Of a DNA stretch of 29,283 bases, positions 1 to 8,037 are shown in pieces; the stretch's first letter is position 1, and the number at the start of each line of letters is the position of its first letter. The stretch spans positions 1 through 29,283 of the forward strand of contig CAJUMD010000036.1 of the NCBI GenBank assembly GCA_910587275.1. Reading direction: 5' to 3'. The translations under genes and the position numbers were made by a program. The notes under the pieces are model-generated. The model had not been told where the DNA came from, searched no databases, and saw only the letters and a list, made by a program, of their open reading frames with translations. This stretch comes from an uncultured Kineothrix sp. (lineage in GTDB: Bacteria; Bacillota; Clostridia; Lachnospirales; Lachnospiraceae).

Positions 1-323
1 AGTATTGATTTTTCAAGGTTCAGCACACCAACTGGTGTGGGAAGTTTGAGTTATTAAGTTATGAAAGCCTCTGCTACCATCATATATGCGCCGAAGGCTT
101 TGTTCATTTATTATACACAAAACCGGCGGAATTATCAAATTATTCTGTTATCCGCGCATGTTTGGAAGCAACCGTTCAACCTGAAATGTTGCGTAAGGCA
201 TATTTTTTATAAAACCCGAAATATTTTGCGGTCAGAATGGTTACAGTTTCTGACCCGAATGATTTACCATGGTAGGTAAGGGGAAGGATATCCAAAATTA
301 CATACAAAGGAGGAACATTTGTC
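1..323. other. Gene-free left edge with several short dyads
   Basis: I see no convincing gene here; the one open frame from 61 lacks a ribosome site and has an implausible composition. The stretch holds a CACACCA/TGGTGTG dyad at 24-39, an AAAGCCT/AGGCTTT stem-loop at 64-101 followed by a T-rich run, a GGTCAGA/TCTGACC dyad at 230-255 and a TACCATGGTA palindrome at 265-274. The last two lie just ahead of the integrase and could be operator or recombinase-binding sites. The segment GAATGGTTAC inside the third dyad also occurs in the repeat at 7893-7996. All functional readings are inference. Confidence 0.4.
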
Positions 324-1442
324 ATGGCAAGACACGGGGAAAACATAAGAAGAAGGAAAGACGGACGGTGGGAAGGACGCTATCCGGTGTACAGCGAAGA
401 AAAGGGGAAAAGAATTTACAGGTCTGTTTACGGTAAGACGTACGAAGAAGCAAAGGATAAGCTGGAGGAACAGAAAAAAAACATGAAAAAACAGGGGGAA
501 AAACGGAGGGGGCCTTTCACTCCGGAAGATATTTTACTGGAAGATGCGGCACGGGAATGGCTGGCGGAAATCAAATGCAAACGGAAACCATCCACCTATA
601 TTAAGTATGAACTGATTTGGAGGAACCATATCCGGAATGGGTTTTATGGTACATTATTGTCGGAAATTACAGAAATATCCGTAAGGGAAAAGACCTCGCG
701 GGAACTGTCGGACAGCACCTTAAAAAGTATTTATTGTGTGTTAAACCAAATTTTAAAATTTGCGGTCAAACGGTATACCGTAACCATTCCGGCCTTAAAG
801 AAACCGCAGGCGGATTCATGGAACAAACCGGTTAAGGTACTTGCCAAAAACGAGCAGAAAAAGTTGATTTCTGCCCTTTACCGGGAAACGGATATTTACA
901 AGATGGCAATCATGCTTTGTCTGTTTACGGGATTACGGCTTGGAGAACTGTGTGCGTTAAAATGGCTGGATATCGATTTCGTGAACAAAATCCTGATGGT
1001 CAATCGCACGGTTCAGCGACTTTATATGGACGGTTATTCAACAAAGACCGTATTAATGGAAACCGAGCCGAAAAGTGAGTATTCCAAAAGGGAGATTCCC
1101 CTTTCCGCTACGGTAGTGGATTTCATTTCCAGGTTCCGGGACGGCAGGGAATATGTATTGGGCGGGAATAAGCCTTTGGAACCCCGGACCATGCAAAACC
1201 GCTTTAAAAAGATTTTGGAGGAAGCAGGGCTGTCGGACAAGAATTTCCATATTCTGCGGCACACGTTTTCCACCAACTGCATTGAAGGGGGAACGGATGT
1301 AAAGAGTTTAAGCGAAATGCTTGGGCATTCCGATGTGCAGATTACCCTGGACCGTTATGTACACCCTTCCATGGATACCAAACGCCGATATATGGACAGC
1401 CTTTCGGGATTTTACGGTCAGATTTTTGGTCAGGCAGGTTAA
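324..1442 (+). CDS. Tyrosine recombinase / site-specific integrase
   Basis: A 372-residue phage or conjugative-element type integrase that would cut and rejoin DNA at attachment sites through a covalent 3'-phosphotyrosine. The N-terminal ~60 residues are a basic arm-type DNA-binding segment (RRRKDGRWEGRY), followed by a SAM-like core-binding region around 70-160 and the catalytic domain. The catalytic set is visible: R205 in TGLRLGEL, H309 and R312 in HILRHTF, H335 in LGHSD and Y345 in LDRYVH. AAAGGAGG at 306-313 places the start with 10-nt spacing. Full length suggests an intact enzyme. No excisionase, relaxase, capsid or other mobile gene follows in this window; the next gene is nadE on the opposite strand. 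It may be the edge of an element lying to the left, or a leftover. Family call is firm; the parent element is unknown. Confidence 0.92.
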   Translation: MARHGENIRRRKDGRWEGRYPVYSEEKGKRIYRSVYGKTYEEAKDKLEEQKKNMKKQGEKRRGPFTPEDILLEDAAREWLAEIKCKRKPSTYIKYELIWRNHIRNGFYGTLLSEITEISVREKTSRELSDSTLKSIYCVLNQILKFAVKRYTVTIPALKKPQADSWNKPVKVLAKNEQKKLISALYRETDIYKMAIMLCLFTGLRLGELCALKWLDIDFVNKILMVNRTVQRLYMDGYSTKTVLMETEPKSEYSKREIPLSATVVDFISRFRDGREYVLGGNKPLEPRTMQNRFKKILEEAGLSDKNFHILRHTFSTNCIEGGTDVKSLSEMLGHSDVQITLDRYVHPSMDTKRRYMDSLSGFYGQIFGQAG

Positions 1443-1735
1443 GGAAGTTCTTCTTTGTAAGCCGTAGCCGGGCTGTGGAGTACAATACCGGCAACATACG
1501 CACTCAAAACGGCAACCTGCGTTCCGGCATCTTGCATCGGAAAAAGGGTCTTTTAAAATGAAAAGCAGAAAAAACCGAAAGGGGGAAAAGAGGTTTTGCG
1601 GATTCAGGTGGAAATCAGGGAAGATGTGCGGAGACGGTGGTTGTGGTCACATTCCGAGAGCGGACGGCGGAAATCGATACGCCATTTTCTCGCTGTGGAA
1701 AAGCCATGAACGGAACCACTGACGGAAAAAAGAAC
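1443..1735. other. Non-coding flank downstream of the integrase
   Basis: About 290 bp with no gene I can support. A 54-codon frame at 1558-1722 on the plus strand has only a weak AAAAGGG upstream and matches no family I know. No convincing intrinsic terminator for the integrase is visible. If the integrase marks an element, its attachment site could lie here or to the left, but I find no direct repeat between 1-323 and this stretch by eye. Confidence 0.4.
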
Positions 1736-1781
1736 AGGCTCCTTATTCCTGCGCCATAGTTGGCACAGAAACAGGGAGCCT
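1721..1781 (-). terminator. Intrinsic terminator after nadE
   Basis: Arms GGAGCCT (1775-1781) and AGGCTCC (1736-1742) pair on the minus strand, with an inner CTGTGCC/GGCGCAG helix. They are followed by a T-rich tract (complement of 1721-1735). It lies 18 nt beyond the nadE stop and closes the minus-strand run. Confidence 0.85.
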
Positions 1782-1798
1782 TGTTCCCATTCCTTCTT

Positions 1799-3748
1799 TC
1801 AATTCAGTTCTTCCGCATTTATTTCTTCCAGTCTCTCCAATTCCTCCAGCCATATCCTTCCACATGCATCCGAGGGCATCCGAAGGTCCCCTCTCGGGGA
1901 AACCGCCACACTTCCCACTTTTGGTCCGTCCGGCAGGCAGGAACGTTTAAACTGCTGTGCAAAGAAACGGCGGTAAAATGTCTTTAGCCACTTTAATACC
2001 ACATCCCCCGCATACTGCCCTGCAAAAGCCGAACAGGCAACACGGTATATTTTTCCCGGTTCAAAGCCGCAGCGCAGCATGTAATACAGGAAAAAGTCAT
2101 GAAGTTCATAAGGTCCCACCAGGTCCTCCGTTTTCTGCGCGATAACACCGTCCACGGGCGGCAACAGTTCCGGACTGACCGGCGTGTCCAGCACATCCAA
2201 AAGCACGCGCTCCAATTCCCCATGATTACAGGTATCCGCATAAAACTGCACCAAATACCGGACCAGCGTCTTGGGTACCCCCACATTCACCCCGTACATG
2301 GACATGTGGTCCCCGTTATAGGTCGCCCAGCCAAGGGCAAGCTCCGACATATCCCCGGTGCCGATTACCAGCGCATTTTCCTTGTTCGCAATATCCATCA
2401 ATACCTGTGTCCGTTCCCGCGCCTGTCCGTTCTCGTAAGTCACGTCATGATTTTCCATGTCTTGCCCAATATCCGCAAAATGCAGGGACACCGACTCCTT
2501 AATGTCCACTTCCCGCAATGTGGTCCCCAGCACCCGCGCCAGTTTACATGCATTGTCGTAAGTACGGTCCGTAGTGCCGAAACAGGGCATTGTCACCGAC
2601 AGGATATCTTTCCGTTCCAATCCAAGCAGGTCAAAAGCACGCACCGTCACCAACAGCGCCAGCGTGGAGTCCAGTCCCCCCGAAATCCCGATGACTGCCT
2701 TCTTACATCCGGTATGCTGATATCTCTTTTTGAGCCCGTATGACTGGATGGACAATATCTCGTCACACCGTTTATCCCTCACCGTCTGCTCACCCGGTAC
2801 AAAGGGCATGGGGGAAAACGTGCGGGACAGGCTTGTCTGCACCTTTTTTACCGGTACGGCCACCACCCGGTAATCTTCCGTATGCTCCGTCAGGTACGTG
2901 GACATTCTCCGCCGTTCATGCAGTAACCGATGGATATCCACATCCGCGTATACCGTTTCATTCCGGAAACGCTTTGCCTGTGCCAAAACCGTCCCGTTTT
3001 CCGCAATGATGTTATGTCCGCCAAACACCAAATCCTGCGAAGACTCCCCTTCGCCCGCACTGGCATACACATAACCCGTAATGGTCCTCGCACTGACGGA
3101 TTTTACCAGCATTTCACGGTATTCATCCTTCCCCACCGTCTCGTCGGATGCCGACAGGTTTACCAAAAGCGTGGCTCCCGCAAGGGCATGGGCGATTCCC
3201 GGCGTCTCCGGCATCCACAAATCTTCACAGATTTCACACCCCACCTTCAGCCCTTCGATGGCTTCCACTTCAAACAGCAGCTTGGTCCCAAAAGGTATCC
3301 GCTGTTCCACACCGCCGTCCCGCAATATATAATCCACCGGTTTGCCGTTCCCCGGCGTGAAATGCCTGCCTTCATAGAATTCCGCATAAGAAGGGATATT
3401 CGCCTTCGGGACGATGCCGAGGATTTTTCCGTCATACAAGACAGCCGCCGTATTGTACAGCTTATTTTCCCGTACCAGGGGTACGCCTACAAAAAACAGC
3501 GCATCCTTCCCTTTCGTCCCTGCCGCCACCTGCAGCAGCGCTTCCCTTGCCTTCTCCAAAAGCATTTCCTGTAAAAACAGGTCGTTACAGGTATAACCGG
3601 TGATGCACAGTTCCGGAAACACTACGATCTTCGCTCCCTCGGCAGCCGTTTCCTCCATATGCCTGCTTATCTGCGCCGCATTGTATACCGTGTCCGCCAC
3701 CCGGATTTCCGGGGTTACTGCCGCCACTTTTATAAAGCCGTGCTTCAT
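1799..3748 (-). CDS. nadE: Glutamine-dependent NAD+ synthase
   Basis: Makes NAD+ from nicotinic acid adenine dinucleotide using ATP and ammonia that its own glutaminase domain releases from glutamine. Residues 1-~300 form the nitrilase-fold glutaminase with the Glu-Lys-Cys triad: E46 in FPELCITGY, K115 in VPKANIPSY and C174 in CEICEDLW. From ~320 to the end is the synthetase domain with the PP-loop SGGLDS at 356-361 and a GTGDMSELALGW segment. At 649 residues it has the usual size of the long two-domain form. AAAGGA seven nt upstream supports the start. It lies 132 bp downstream of hslO and ends in a clear terminator. Confidence 0.97.
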   Translation of the reverse strand: MKHGFIKVAAVTPEIRVADTVYNAAQISRHMEETAAEGAKIVVFPELCITGYTCNDLFLQEMLLEKAREALLQVAAGTKGKDALFFVGVPLVRENKLYNTAAVLYDGKILGIVPKANIPSYAEFYEGRHFTPGNGKPVDYILRDGGVEQRIPFGTKLLFEVEAIEGLKVGCEICEDLWMPETPGIAHALAGATLLVNLSASDETVGKDEYREMLVKSVSARTITGYVYASAGEGESSQDLVFGGHNIIAENGTVLAQAKRFRNETVYADVDIHRLLHERRRMSTYLTEHTEDYRVVAVPVKKVQTSLSRTFSPMPFVPGEQTVRDKRCDEILSIQSYGLKKRYQHTGCKKAVIGISGGLDSTLALLVTVRAFDLLGLERKDILSVTMPCFGTTDRTYDNACKLARVLGTTLREVDIKESVSLHFADIGQDMENHDVTYENGQARERTQVLMDIANKENALVIGTGDMSELALGWATYNGDHMSMYGVNVGVPKTLVRYLVQFYADTCNHGELERVLLDVLDTPVSPELLPPVDGVIAQKTEDLVGPYELHDFFLYYMLRCGFEPGKIYRVACSAFAGQYAGDVVLKWLKTFYRRFFAQQFKRSCLPDGPKVGSVAVSPRGDLRMPSDACGRIWLEELERLEEINAEELN

Positions 3749-3857
3749 GACATGATCCTTTCCGAATGTAAATTCTGAATTGTATATTTTGAATTATGCT
3801 TTCTGAATGATTTTTCCTGATTATGTTTCCTGTTCCCCACTATTTTGTCTGTCCCTA

Positions 3858-3891
3858 AGCGTGTGCAACTGCCTGCATTTTCAAACACGCT
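3858..3891. repeat. AGCGTGT/ACACGCT inverted repeat at the hslO 3' end
   Basis: Seven-bp arms AGCGTGT (3858-3864) and ACACGCT (3885-3891). On the minus strand the element begins AGCGTGTTTGA, and that TGA is the hslO stop codon, so the arm encodes the last residues of HslO. Two relatives lie at 26357-26410 and 12408-12470, each touching or almost touching a stop codon. Confidence 0.7.
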
Positions 3892-4768
3892 CCAGCATAC
3901 GCTCCAAATCCCCGACGGAAAACGTATACTTCCTGTCGCAGAACTGACACCCGACTTCGATTTCCTTACCCTCCGCAATCATTTCCCCGATTTCCTTTTT
4001 CCCGATACTGATTATGGCGCGCTCCACCCGTCCCTTGGAGCAGCCGCAGTAATAAGAGGTATCCATGGTATCCGTAATTTCCATCCCCAAACCTTCCAAC
4101 AGCCGCTCCAGCATCTGTTCCGGCGTATTCCCTTCCTCCAGCACCGCCGTCACCGAAGAAAATGCCGCCAGATTACGCTCCAGGGTCCCAATGACCGCTT
4201 CCTCCGCAAAGGGCATAAGCTGCAGGAGAAATCCTCCCGCCCGGCGCACCGTATTATCCTTATTCATCAGCACGCCCAATCCCACAGAAGAAGGCACCTG
4301 TTCCGACGTAGCGAAATAATACGTCAAATCCTCCGCAATTTCCCCCGTTTGGAGTACAGTCTGCCCAACATAAGGCTCTTTTAACCCCATATCCTTAATG
4401 ACCCTTAAAATCCCGCTGCCGACGGCGCCTCCCACATCCAGCTTTCCCTTTTCGTTTGCCGGAAGAACCACTTGCGGACAGAGGGCATACCCTTTTACAT
4501 GCCCTCGGGCATCCGCCGTCACCGTCATTCCACCCGCCGGTCCGTCCCCTTTGACCTGCAGGGTCAACAAATCATTCTCCCCTTTCAGCATCGCGCCCAT
4601 CATCGCACCCCCGGTCAGAAGCCTGCCAAGCGCCGCCGTCATAACCGGACTCATGTCATGAATCTGCCTTGCCCGCTCCGCCACGCCCCTGGTGGTTGCC
4701 GCAAAAGCACGGATTTGCGCCCCGGCTGCCGTTGCACGCACAATATAATCCCTGTCACCCATTCCCAT
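3881..4768 (-). CDS. hslO: Redox-regulated chaperone Hsp33
   Basis: Cytosolic holdase chaperone that is switched on by oxidation, when its four zinc-binding cysteines form disulfides and the C-terminal region unfolds. The 295-residue protein has the N-terminal core (LLTGGAMMGAMLKGENDLLTLQ, GDGPAGGMTV) and a C-terminal zinc centre with C241 and C243 in YYCGCS and C274 and C277 in GCQFCDRK, the usual CxC...CxxC pattern. GGGAG about 8 nt upstream supports this start, although M3 is also possible. It follows the methyltransferase by 66 bp and precedes nadE. Its last codons and stop fall inside an inverted repeat shared with other gene ends in this window. Confidence 0.96.
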   Translation of the reverse strand: MGMGDRDYIVRATAAGAQIRAFAATTRGVAERARQIHDMSPVMTAALGRLLTGGAMMGAMLKGENDLLTLQVKGDGPAGGMTVTADARGHVKGYALCPQVVLPANEKGKLDVGGAVGSGILRVIKDMGLKEPYVGQTVLQTGEIAEDLTYYFATSEQVPSSVGLGVLMNKDNTVRRAGGFLLQLMPFAEEAVIGTLERNLAAFSSVTAVLEEGNTPEQMLERLLEGLGMEITDTMDTSYYCGCSKGRVERAIISIGKKEIGEMIAEGKEIEVGCQFCDRKYTFSVGDLERMLERV

Positions 4769-4834
4769 TTCCGTTTCTCCCGCATCTGCCTTTCTTCCGC
4801 ATAATCCCTAATTTCCCCGTTCCCGTTCCTTCCG

Positions 4835-5662
4835 TTATTTCCCGCATTCGCGCACTACCATGCAAATCCGCCCGCTTTCTTTGCAGACTTCCCCATGGGT
4901 ATCCGCATCCACCGCGGCAACGAATGCAAGTCCTGCTTTCCTCACAAACGCCTTCATCTGCTCCAGCGTATAACCCCTTTGGAAATGGGTTTCCGTAAAC
5001 CGCCGGAACCTATCCTCCCCCTCCGCGCGGACAAATACCGTAAGGTCATATTCATTGACCTGCGCTTCCTTATCATAGAAGTTTTCCCAAATAAAGCTGC
5101 AGTCCTCACGGTTTTCCGCAATCGTTGCATCCCCGATTACCGTCTCGTACTTGTAAACCGTATTAAAGTCAAAAACAAAAATCCCTTTCGGGTAAAGGTA
5201 GTTATTCACCAGCCGAAACGTCTCCACAATATCTTCTTCTTCCAAAAGATAATTCAGGGAATCGCAGACGCTGACCATGGCGCCCGCCGTTCCGTACAGT
5301 TCCAGTTCCCGCATATCCTGCTGTAAATACAGGATATCCCTGCCGGAACGTTCCCTTTTTTCCAAAGCGATGCTTAACATCTCCTGGGAACTGTCAATGC
5401 CAATCATATCATAACCCGCATCTGCCAAAAGCTCCGTCAGCGTTCCGGTTCCGCATCCCAGGTCAACGATTACGTTACGCTCCGCTGCCAATGCATCTTC
5501 TGTTCCTATTTCCGTTCCTTTGCCGTGTTCCGCTTCGATTCCGTCAAAAGATGCGGCTCCGTATTGCTCCAAAAGGCTGAGAATATACCCTGCCCATTCC
5601 GCGTAGGGCGTATTGTCCATAAACGTATCATACACACTTGCAAAATCCGTATACGCTTCCAT
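4835..5662 (-). CDS. Class I SAM-dependent methyltransferase
   Basis: A 275-residue Rossmann-fold methyltransferase of the small-molecule or UbiE-like kind; its substrate cannot be read. Motif I DLGCGTG is at 67-73, followed by GYDMIGIDSSQEML for the adenosyl-ribose acidic residue and an MRELELYGTAGAMVSVCDSLNYLLEEED segment typical of the Methyltransf_25 group. Residues ~36-61 form an acidic insert between the N-terminal helix and motif I that looks strain-variable. Its start lies 4 bp from the stop of the DUF368 gene, so the two are probably translated from one message. Family is firm, substrate unknown. Confidence 0.9.
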   Translation of the reverse strand: MEAYTDFASVYDTFMDNTPYAEWAGYILSLLEQYGAASFDGIEAEHGKGTEIGTEDALAAERNVIVDLGCGTGTLTELLADAGYDMIGIDSSQEMLSIALEKRERSGRDILYLQQDMRELELYGTAGAMVSVCDSLNYLLEEEDIVETFRLVNNYLYPKGIFVFDFNTVYKYETVIGDATIAENREDCSFIWENFYDKEAQVNEYDLTVFVRAEGEDRFRRFTETHFQRGYTLEQMKAFVRKAGLAFVAAVDADTHGEVCKESGRICMVVRECGK

Positions 5663-5666
5663 CCGG

Positions 5667-6512
5667 TCATTCTCCCAGTTTCAGGGCAGCCACAAACCCG
5701 GCCGCCAAAGCCGCTGCGCCAACCAAAACCGAAACCACCGTAATGCTGCCGATTCCTCCCATCAATAAAATCGCCACCGGGGAAGACAGAATCAGACCGA
5801 TGATTGCCCAGTATGCGTACAGCGGGAACTTCTCAAAAATAATCTCGATTAATTTGGCGATGGCAAAAATCCCTGCCACCACACCGATGCCGAAAGGCGC
5901 CAATATTCCCACGCCGCGCAAAATCCCGTCCATGTCAAAAGCCAAAACCGCTTTGATAAACTCCGTAATCGCTTCCAAAATCGGATGGTAATAGCCCATT
6001 AACAGAAGCATCATGGAACCGCTGACCCCCGGAATGACCATGGTGGCGGATGCCACAATCCCCACGCCGAACAGCTTCGCCACCGAAAGGACACTGAAAC
6101 TCAAATCCGCGGCATTTCCTTCCGTTTCCCCCATCATCGCCAAACCTGCCACCAGGACAAAAAAAGCGATACAGACAATCAGATGCCCGATTTTTATGGA
6201 ATTTCCCTTCACGTTCTTCCACGCCGCCGGAAGACCGCCCAAAATCAAACCGATAAACAGCAGATTTGTCTGGAACGGATATTCCGCAAACAAATATTCG
6301 ATTCCAAACGGAACCACCACCACCGCAATGCCGATTCCGATGAAAATCGGAAGCAGGAACATCACACTTTTTTTCAGTTCGGAAAACAAATGGGTGATGC
6401 TGTGAATCAGCTTGTCATAAATCCCCATAGACACCATCATGGTTCCGCCGCTCACACCGGGAATGACATTTGCCAGTCCGATTACGATTCCTTTTAATAT
6501 GTTCTTAATCAT
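5667..6512 (-). CDS. DUF368 membrane protein, putative undecaprenyl-phosphate flippase
   Basis: A 281-residue polytopic membrane protein with about eight hydrophobic segments. Two internal copies of the family signature are visible: VIPGVSGG near residue 17 and VIPGVSGS near 160, consistent with an inverted or duplicated half-protein. Members of the DUF368 family (PopT) have been linked to returning undecaprenyl phosphate, the lipid carrier for peptidoglycan and teichoic acid, to the cytoplasmic face. That role is family knowledge, not shown here. The gene sits between hisC and the methyltransferase on the same strand. DedA-family proteins do the same job in other organisms and none is present in this window. 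Confidence 0.9.
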   Translation of the reverse strand: MIKNILKGIVIGLANVIPGVSGGTMMVSMGIYDKLIHSITHLFSELKKSVMFLLPIFIGIGIAVVVVPFGIEYLFAEYPFQTNLLFIGLILGGLPAAWKNVKGNSIKIGHLIVCIAFFVLVAGLAMMGETEGNAADLSFSVLSVAKLFGVGIVASATMVIPGVSGSMMLLLMGYYHPILEAITEFIKAVLAFDMDGILRGVGILAPFGIGVVAGIFAIAKLIEIIFEKFPLYAYWAIIGLILSSPVAILLMGGIGSITVVSVLVGAAALAAGFVAALKLGE

Positions 6513-6530
6513 TTTATAACCCTTTCCTTT

Positions 6531-6563
6531 CTTATTCCTGCCTTATCCCTGTCTTATCCCTGC
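6531..6563. repeat. Three 11-bp tandem repeats ahead of the DUF368 gene
   Basis: Three abutting units CTTATTCCTGC, CTTATCCCTGT and CTTATCCCTGC lie in the 80-bp gap between hisC and the DUF368 gene. The last unit pairs with GCAGGGAT at 6577-6584 to give an 8-bp stem. There is no U-tract, so this is not an obvious terminator. On the transcribed strand the units read as purine-rich AGGGATAAG repeats just ahead of the ribosome site. Confidence 0.75.
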
Positions 6564-6592
6564 GGCTTTTCCCAAAGCAGGGATTAAAAAAC

Positions 6593-7654
6593 TCATCCGC
6601 CCGCGACAATCTCTTTCAAATTTTTTAACAAAATATCCATCTGTTCCCCGGTTCCCACCGTAATGCGCAGGTAATTCCGTATCCTCGGCTTATCCCAAAA
6701 ACGGACAAAAATATTCCTTTTTTTTAACTCCACAAAAATTTCCTTCGCCGCCATTTTTTCATGGGAAGCAAAGATGAAATTTGCCCTGGAATCAGGAAAC
6801 GTAAACCCAAGCTCCGCCAGCTCCTTTTTCACCCTCTCCCTCGTTTGGATTATCTTATTTACCGTATGTTTAAAATATTCCTCATCCCTGACCGCCTCTG
6901 CGCCAAGCTCGATAGACGGCATGTTCATCGTATAGGAATTAAAGGAAAATTTTACGTCCTTTAAGTAACCGATTAGTTTTGGGTTCCCCATGGCAAAACC
7001 GATGCGCAGTCCCGCCATCGCCCGCGATTTGGAAAAAGTCTGTACCACCAGCAGGTTATCGTATTTCCCAATCAGCTTCCGGCAGCTTTCCCCGCCAAAA
7101 TCCACGTATGCCTCATCCACGATGACCACGCTGCCCGGATTCGCCGCAATAATTTCCTCCAGCACACCCACTTCCTCAAATACACCGGTAGGCGCATTGG
7201 GATTCGGGATAACGATTCCTCCGTTTTCCCCAAAATAATCCTCTTTCACAATGTTGAACTGCCCGTCCAAAGGCTTCCTTTCATAAGGAATCCGGTAAAG
7301 CTGCGCCCACACGTCATAAAAAGAATACGTGATATCCGGAAACCATACGGGCTTTCCCGAATGGAAAAAAGTCAAAAACGCCAGCGCCAGCACATCGTCA
7401 CTGCCCACGCCGATAAATAGCTGCTCCGGCGCAATCCCGTAATACCCGCAAAGGGCATCCGCCAGCTTTCCTGCTTCGGTATCCGGGTACAGGCGCAGTT
7501 TCCCGTAGTCAAATTCCTCCGCCAGTTTCCGCACACCGGGCGCCGGCGGATACGGGCATTCGTTGGTATTCAGTTTTATCACGTCCGTGTTTTTCGGCTG
7601 TTCCCCCGGTACGTAGGGCTCCACTTTCCGTACATTTTCTTCCCATTTCATCAT
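6593..7654 (-). CDS. hisC: Histidinol-phosphate aminotransferase
   Basis: PLP-dependent class I/II aminotransferase converting imidazole acetol phosphate and glutamate to L-histidinol phosphate in histidine synthesis. The 353-residue protein shows LNTNECPYPP near the N terminus (substrate loop), GSDDVLALAF, NPNAPTG, VDEAYVDF and the Schiff-base lysine K209 in TFSKSRAMAGLRIGF. It ends in RITVGT, typical of HisC. GAGG 8 nt upstream supports the start. It has its own promoter (7780-7808) and a ~110-nt leader. No other his genes lie nearby, so it acts apart from a his operon here; broad aromatic or CobD-like specificity is a less likely alternative. Confidence 0.92.
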   Translation of the reverse strand: MMKWEENVRKVEPYVPGEQPKNTDVIKLNTNECPYPPAPGVRKLAEEFDYGKLRLYPDTEAGKLADALCGYYGIAPEQLFIGVGSDDVLALAFLTFFHSGKPVWFPDITYSFYDVWAQLYRIPYERKPLDGQFNIVKEDYFGENGGIVIPNPNAPTGVFEEVGVLEEIIAANPGSVVIVDEAYVDFGGESCRKLIGKYDNLLVVQTFSKSRAMAGLRIGFAMGNPKLIGYLKDVKFSFNSYTMNMPSIELGAEAVRDEEYFKHTVNKIIQTRERVKKELAELGFTFPDSRANFIFASHEKMAAKEIFVELKKRNIFVRFWDKPRIRNYLRITVGTGEQMDILLKNLKEIVAGG

Positions 7655-7779
7655 CGCAATAACCTCAACTCCGTTTTATTTCCATTTACTTTCCGTTCAA
7701 TCCCTGTTTGAATCTTCTTTCCGTTTTTCCCGGCATGCCCTGACTGGAATTCTCTTCCTGAACAACTACTTACCGCTGT

Positions 7780-7808
7780 ATTATAGTATGAAACGGCGGA
7801 CGACGCAA
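7780..7808 (-). promoter_or_regulatory. Sigma-A promoter of hisC
   Basis: On the minus strand TTGCGT (7803-7808), a 17-nt spacer and TATAAT (7780-7785). The leader to the hisC start is about 120 nt and contains a small TTCAA/TTGAA dyad near 7697-7713. Confidence 0.75.
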
Positions 7809-7892
7809 GAAAAACAAATATTTATTACAGCGGGGTTATTGATTCCGGCATATCCTATTTTCACCAAATATTTCTGCCCGTGATAAAATACA

Positions 7893-7996
7893 GTAACCAT
7901 TCAGCCAAAACTGCCATGTTCACAGGTGAAGGATTCCGCTCCCGGCTTCTGCATCCTCCTCACCTGCAAATATAACAGTTCAGGCTGAATGGTTAC
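7893..7996. repeat. 104-bp imperfect inverted repeat, GTAACCATTC family
   Basis: Perfect 14-bp outer arms GTAACCATTCAGCC (7893-7906) and GGCTGAATGGTTAC (7983-7996), with inner complementary blocks CACAGGTGA and TCACCTG, so either strand can fold into one long hairpin. It lies 42 bp beyond the kinase stop and upstream of the hisC promoter. Its right arm, from CAGTTCAG to GGTTAC, resembles 19150-19170. No transposase is present; it could be a REP- or MITE-like unit, and may double as a terminator. Confidence 0.8.
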
Positions 7997-8037
7997 AAAC
8001 TCCACTGCCCGTCATGATAATTCTTTCTGCTGCCCGC

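Noticed and set aside
61..279. 72-codon open frame on the plus strand before the integrase
   Set aside because: No ribosome site, odd composition and no recognisable motif; the stretch carries several dyads instead.
1558..1722. 54-codon open frame downstream of the integrase
   Set aside because: Weak upstream AAAAGGG, no family resemblance and a very basic, Gly/Cys-rich sequence typical of chance frames.
3745..3978. 77-codon minus-strand frame touching the nadE start
   Set aside because: It overlaps the end of hslO in another frame and reads through the inverted repeat; no ribosome site or motif.
7893..7996. Plain intrinsic terminator for the kinase
   Set aside because: The stem is far longer than usual and has no strong U-tract; its arm recurs at 19150, so a repeat element is more likely.
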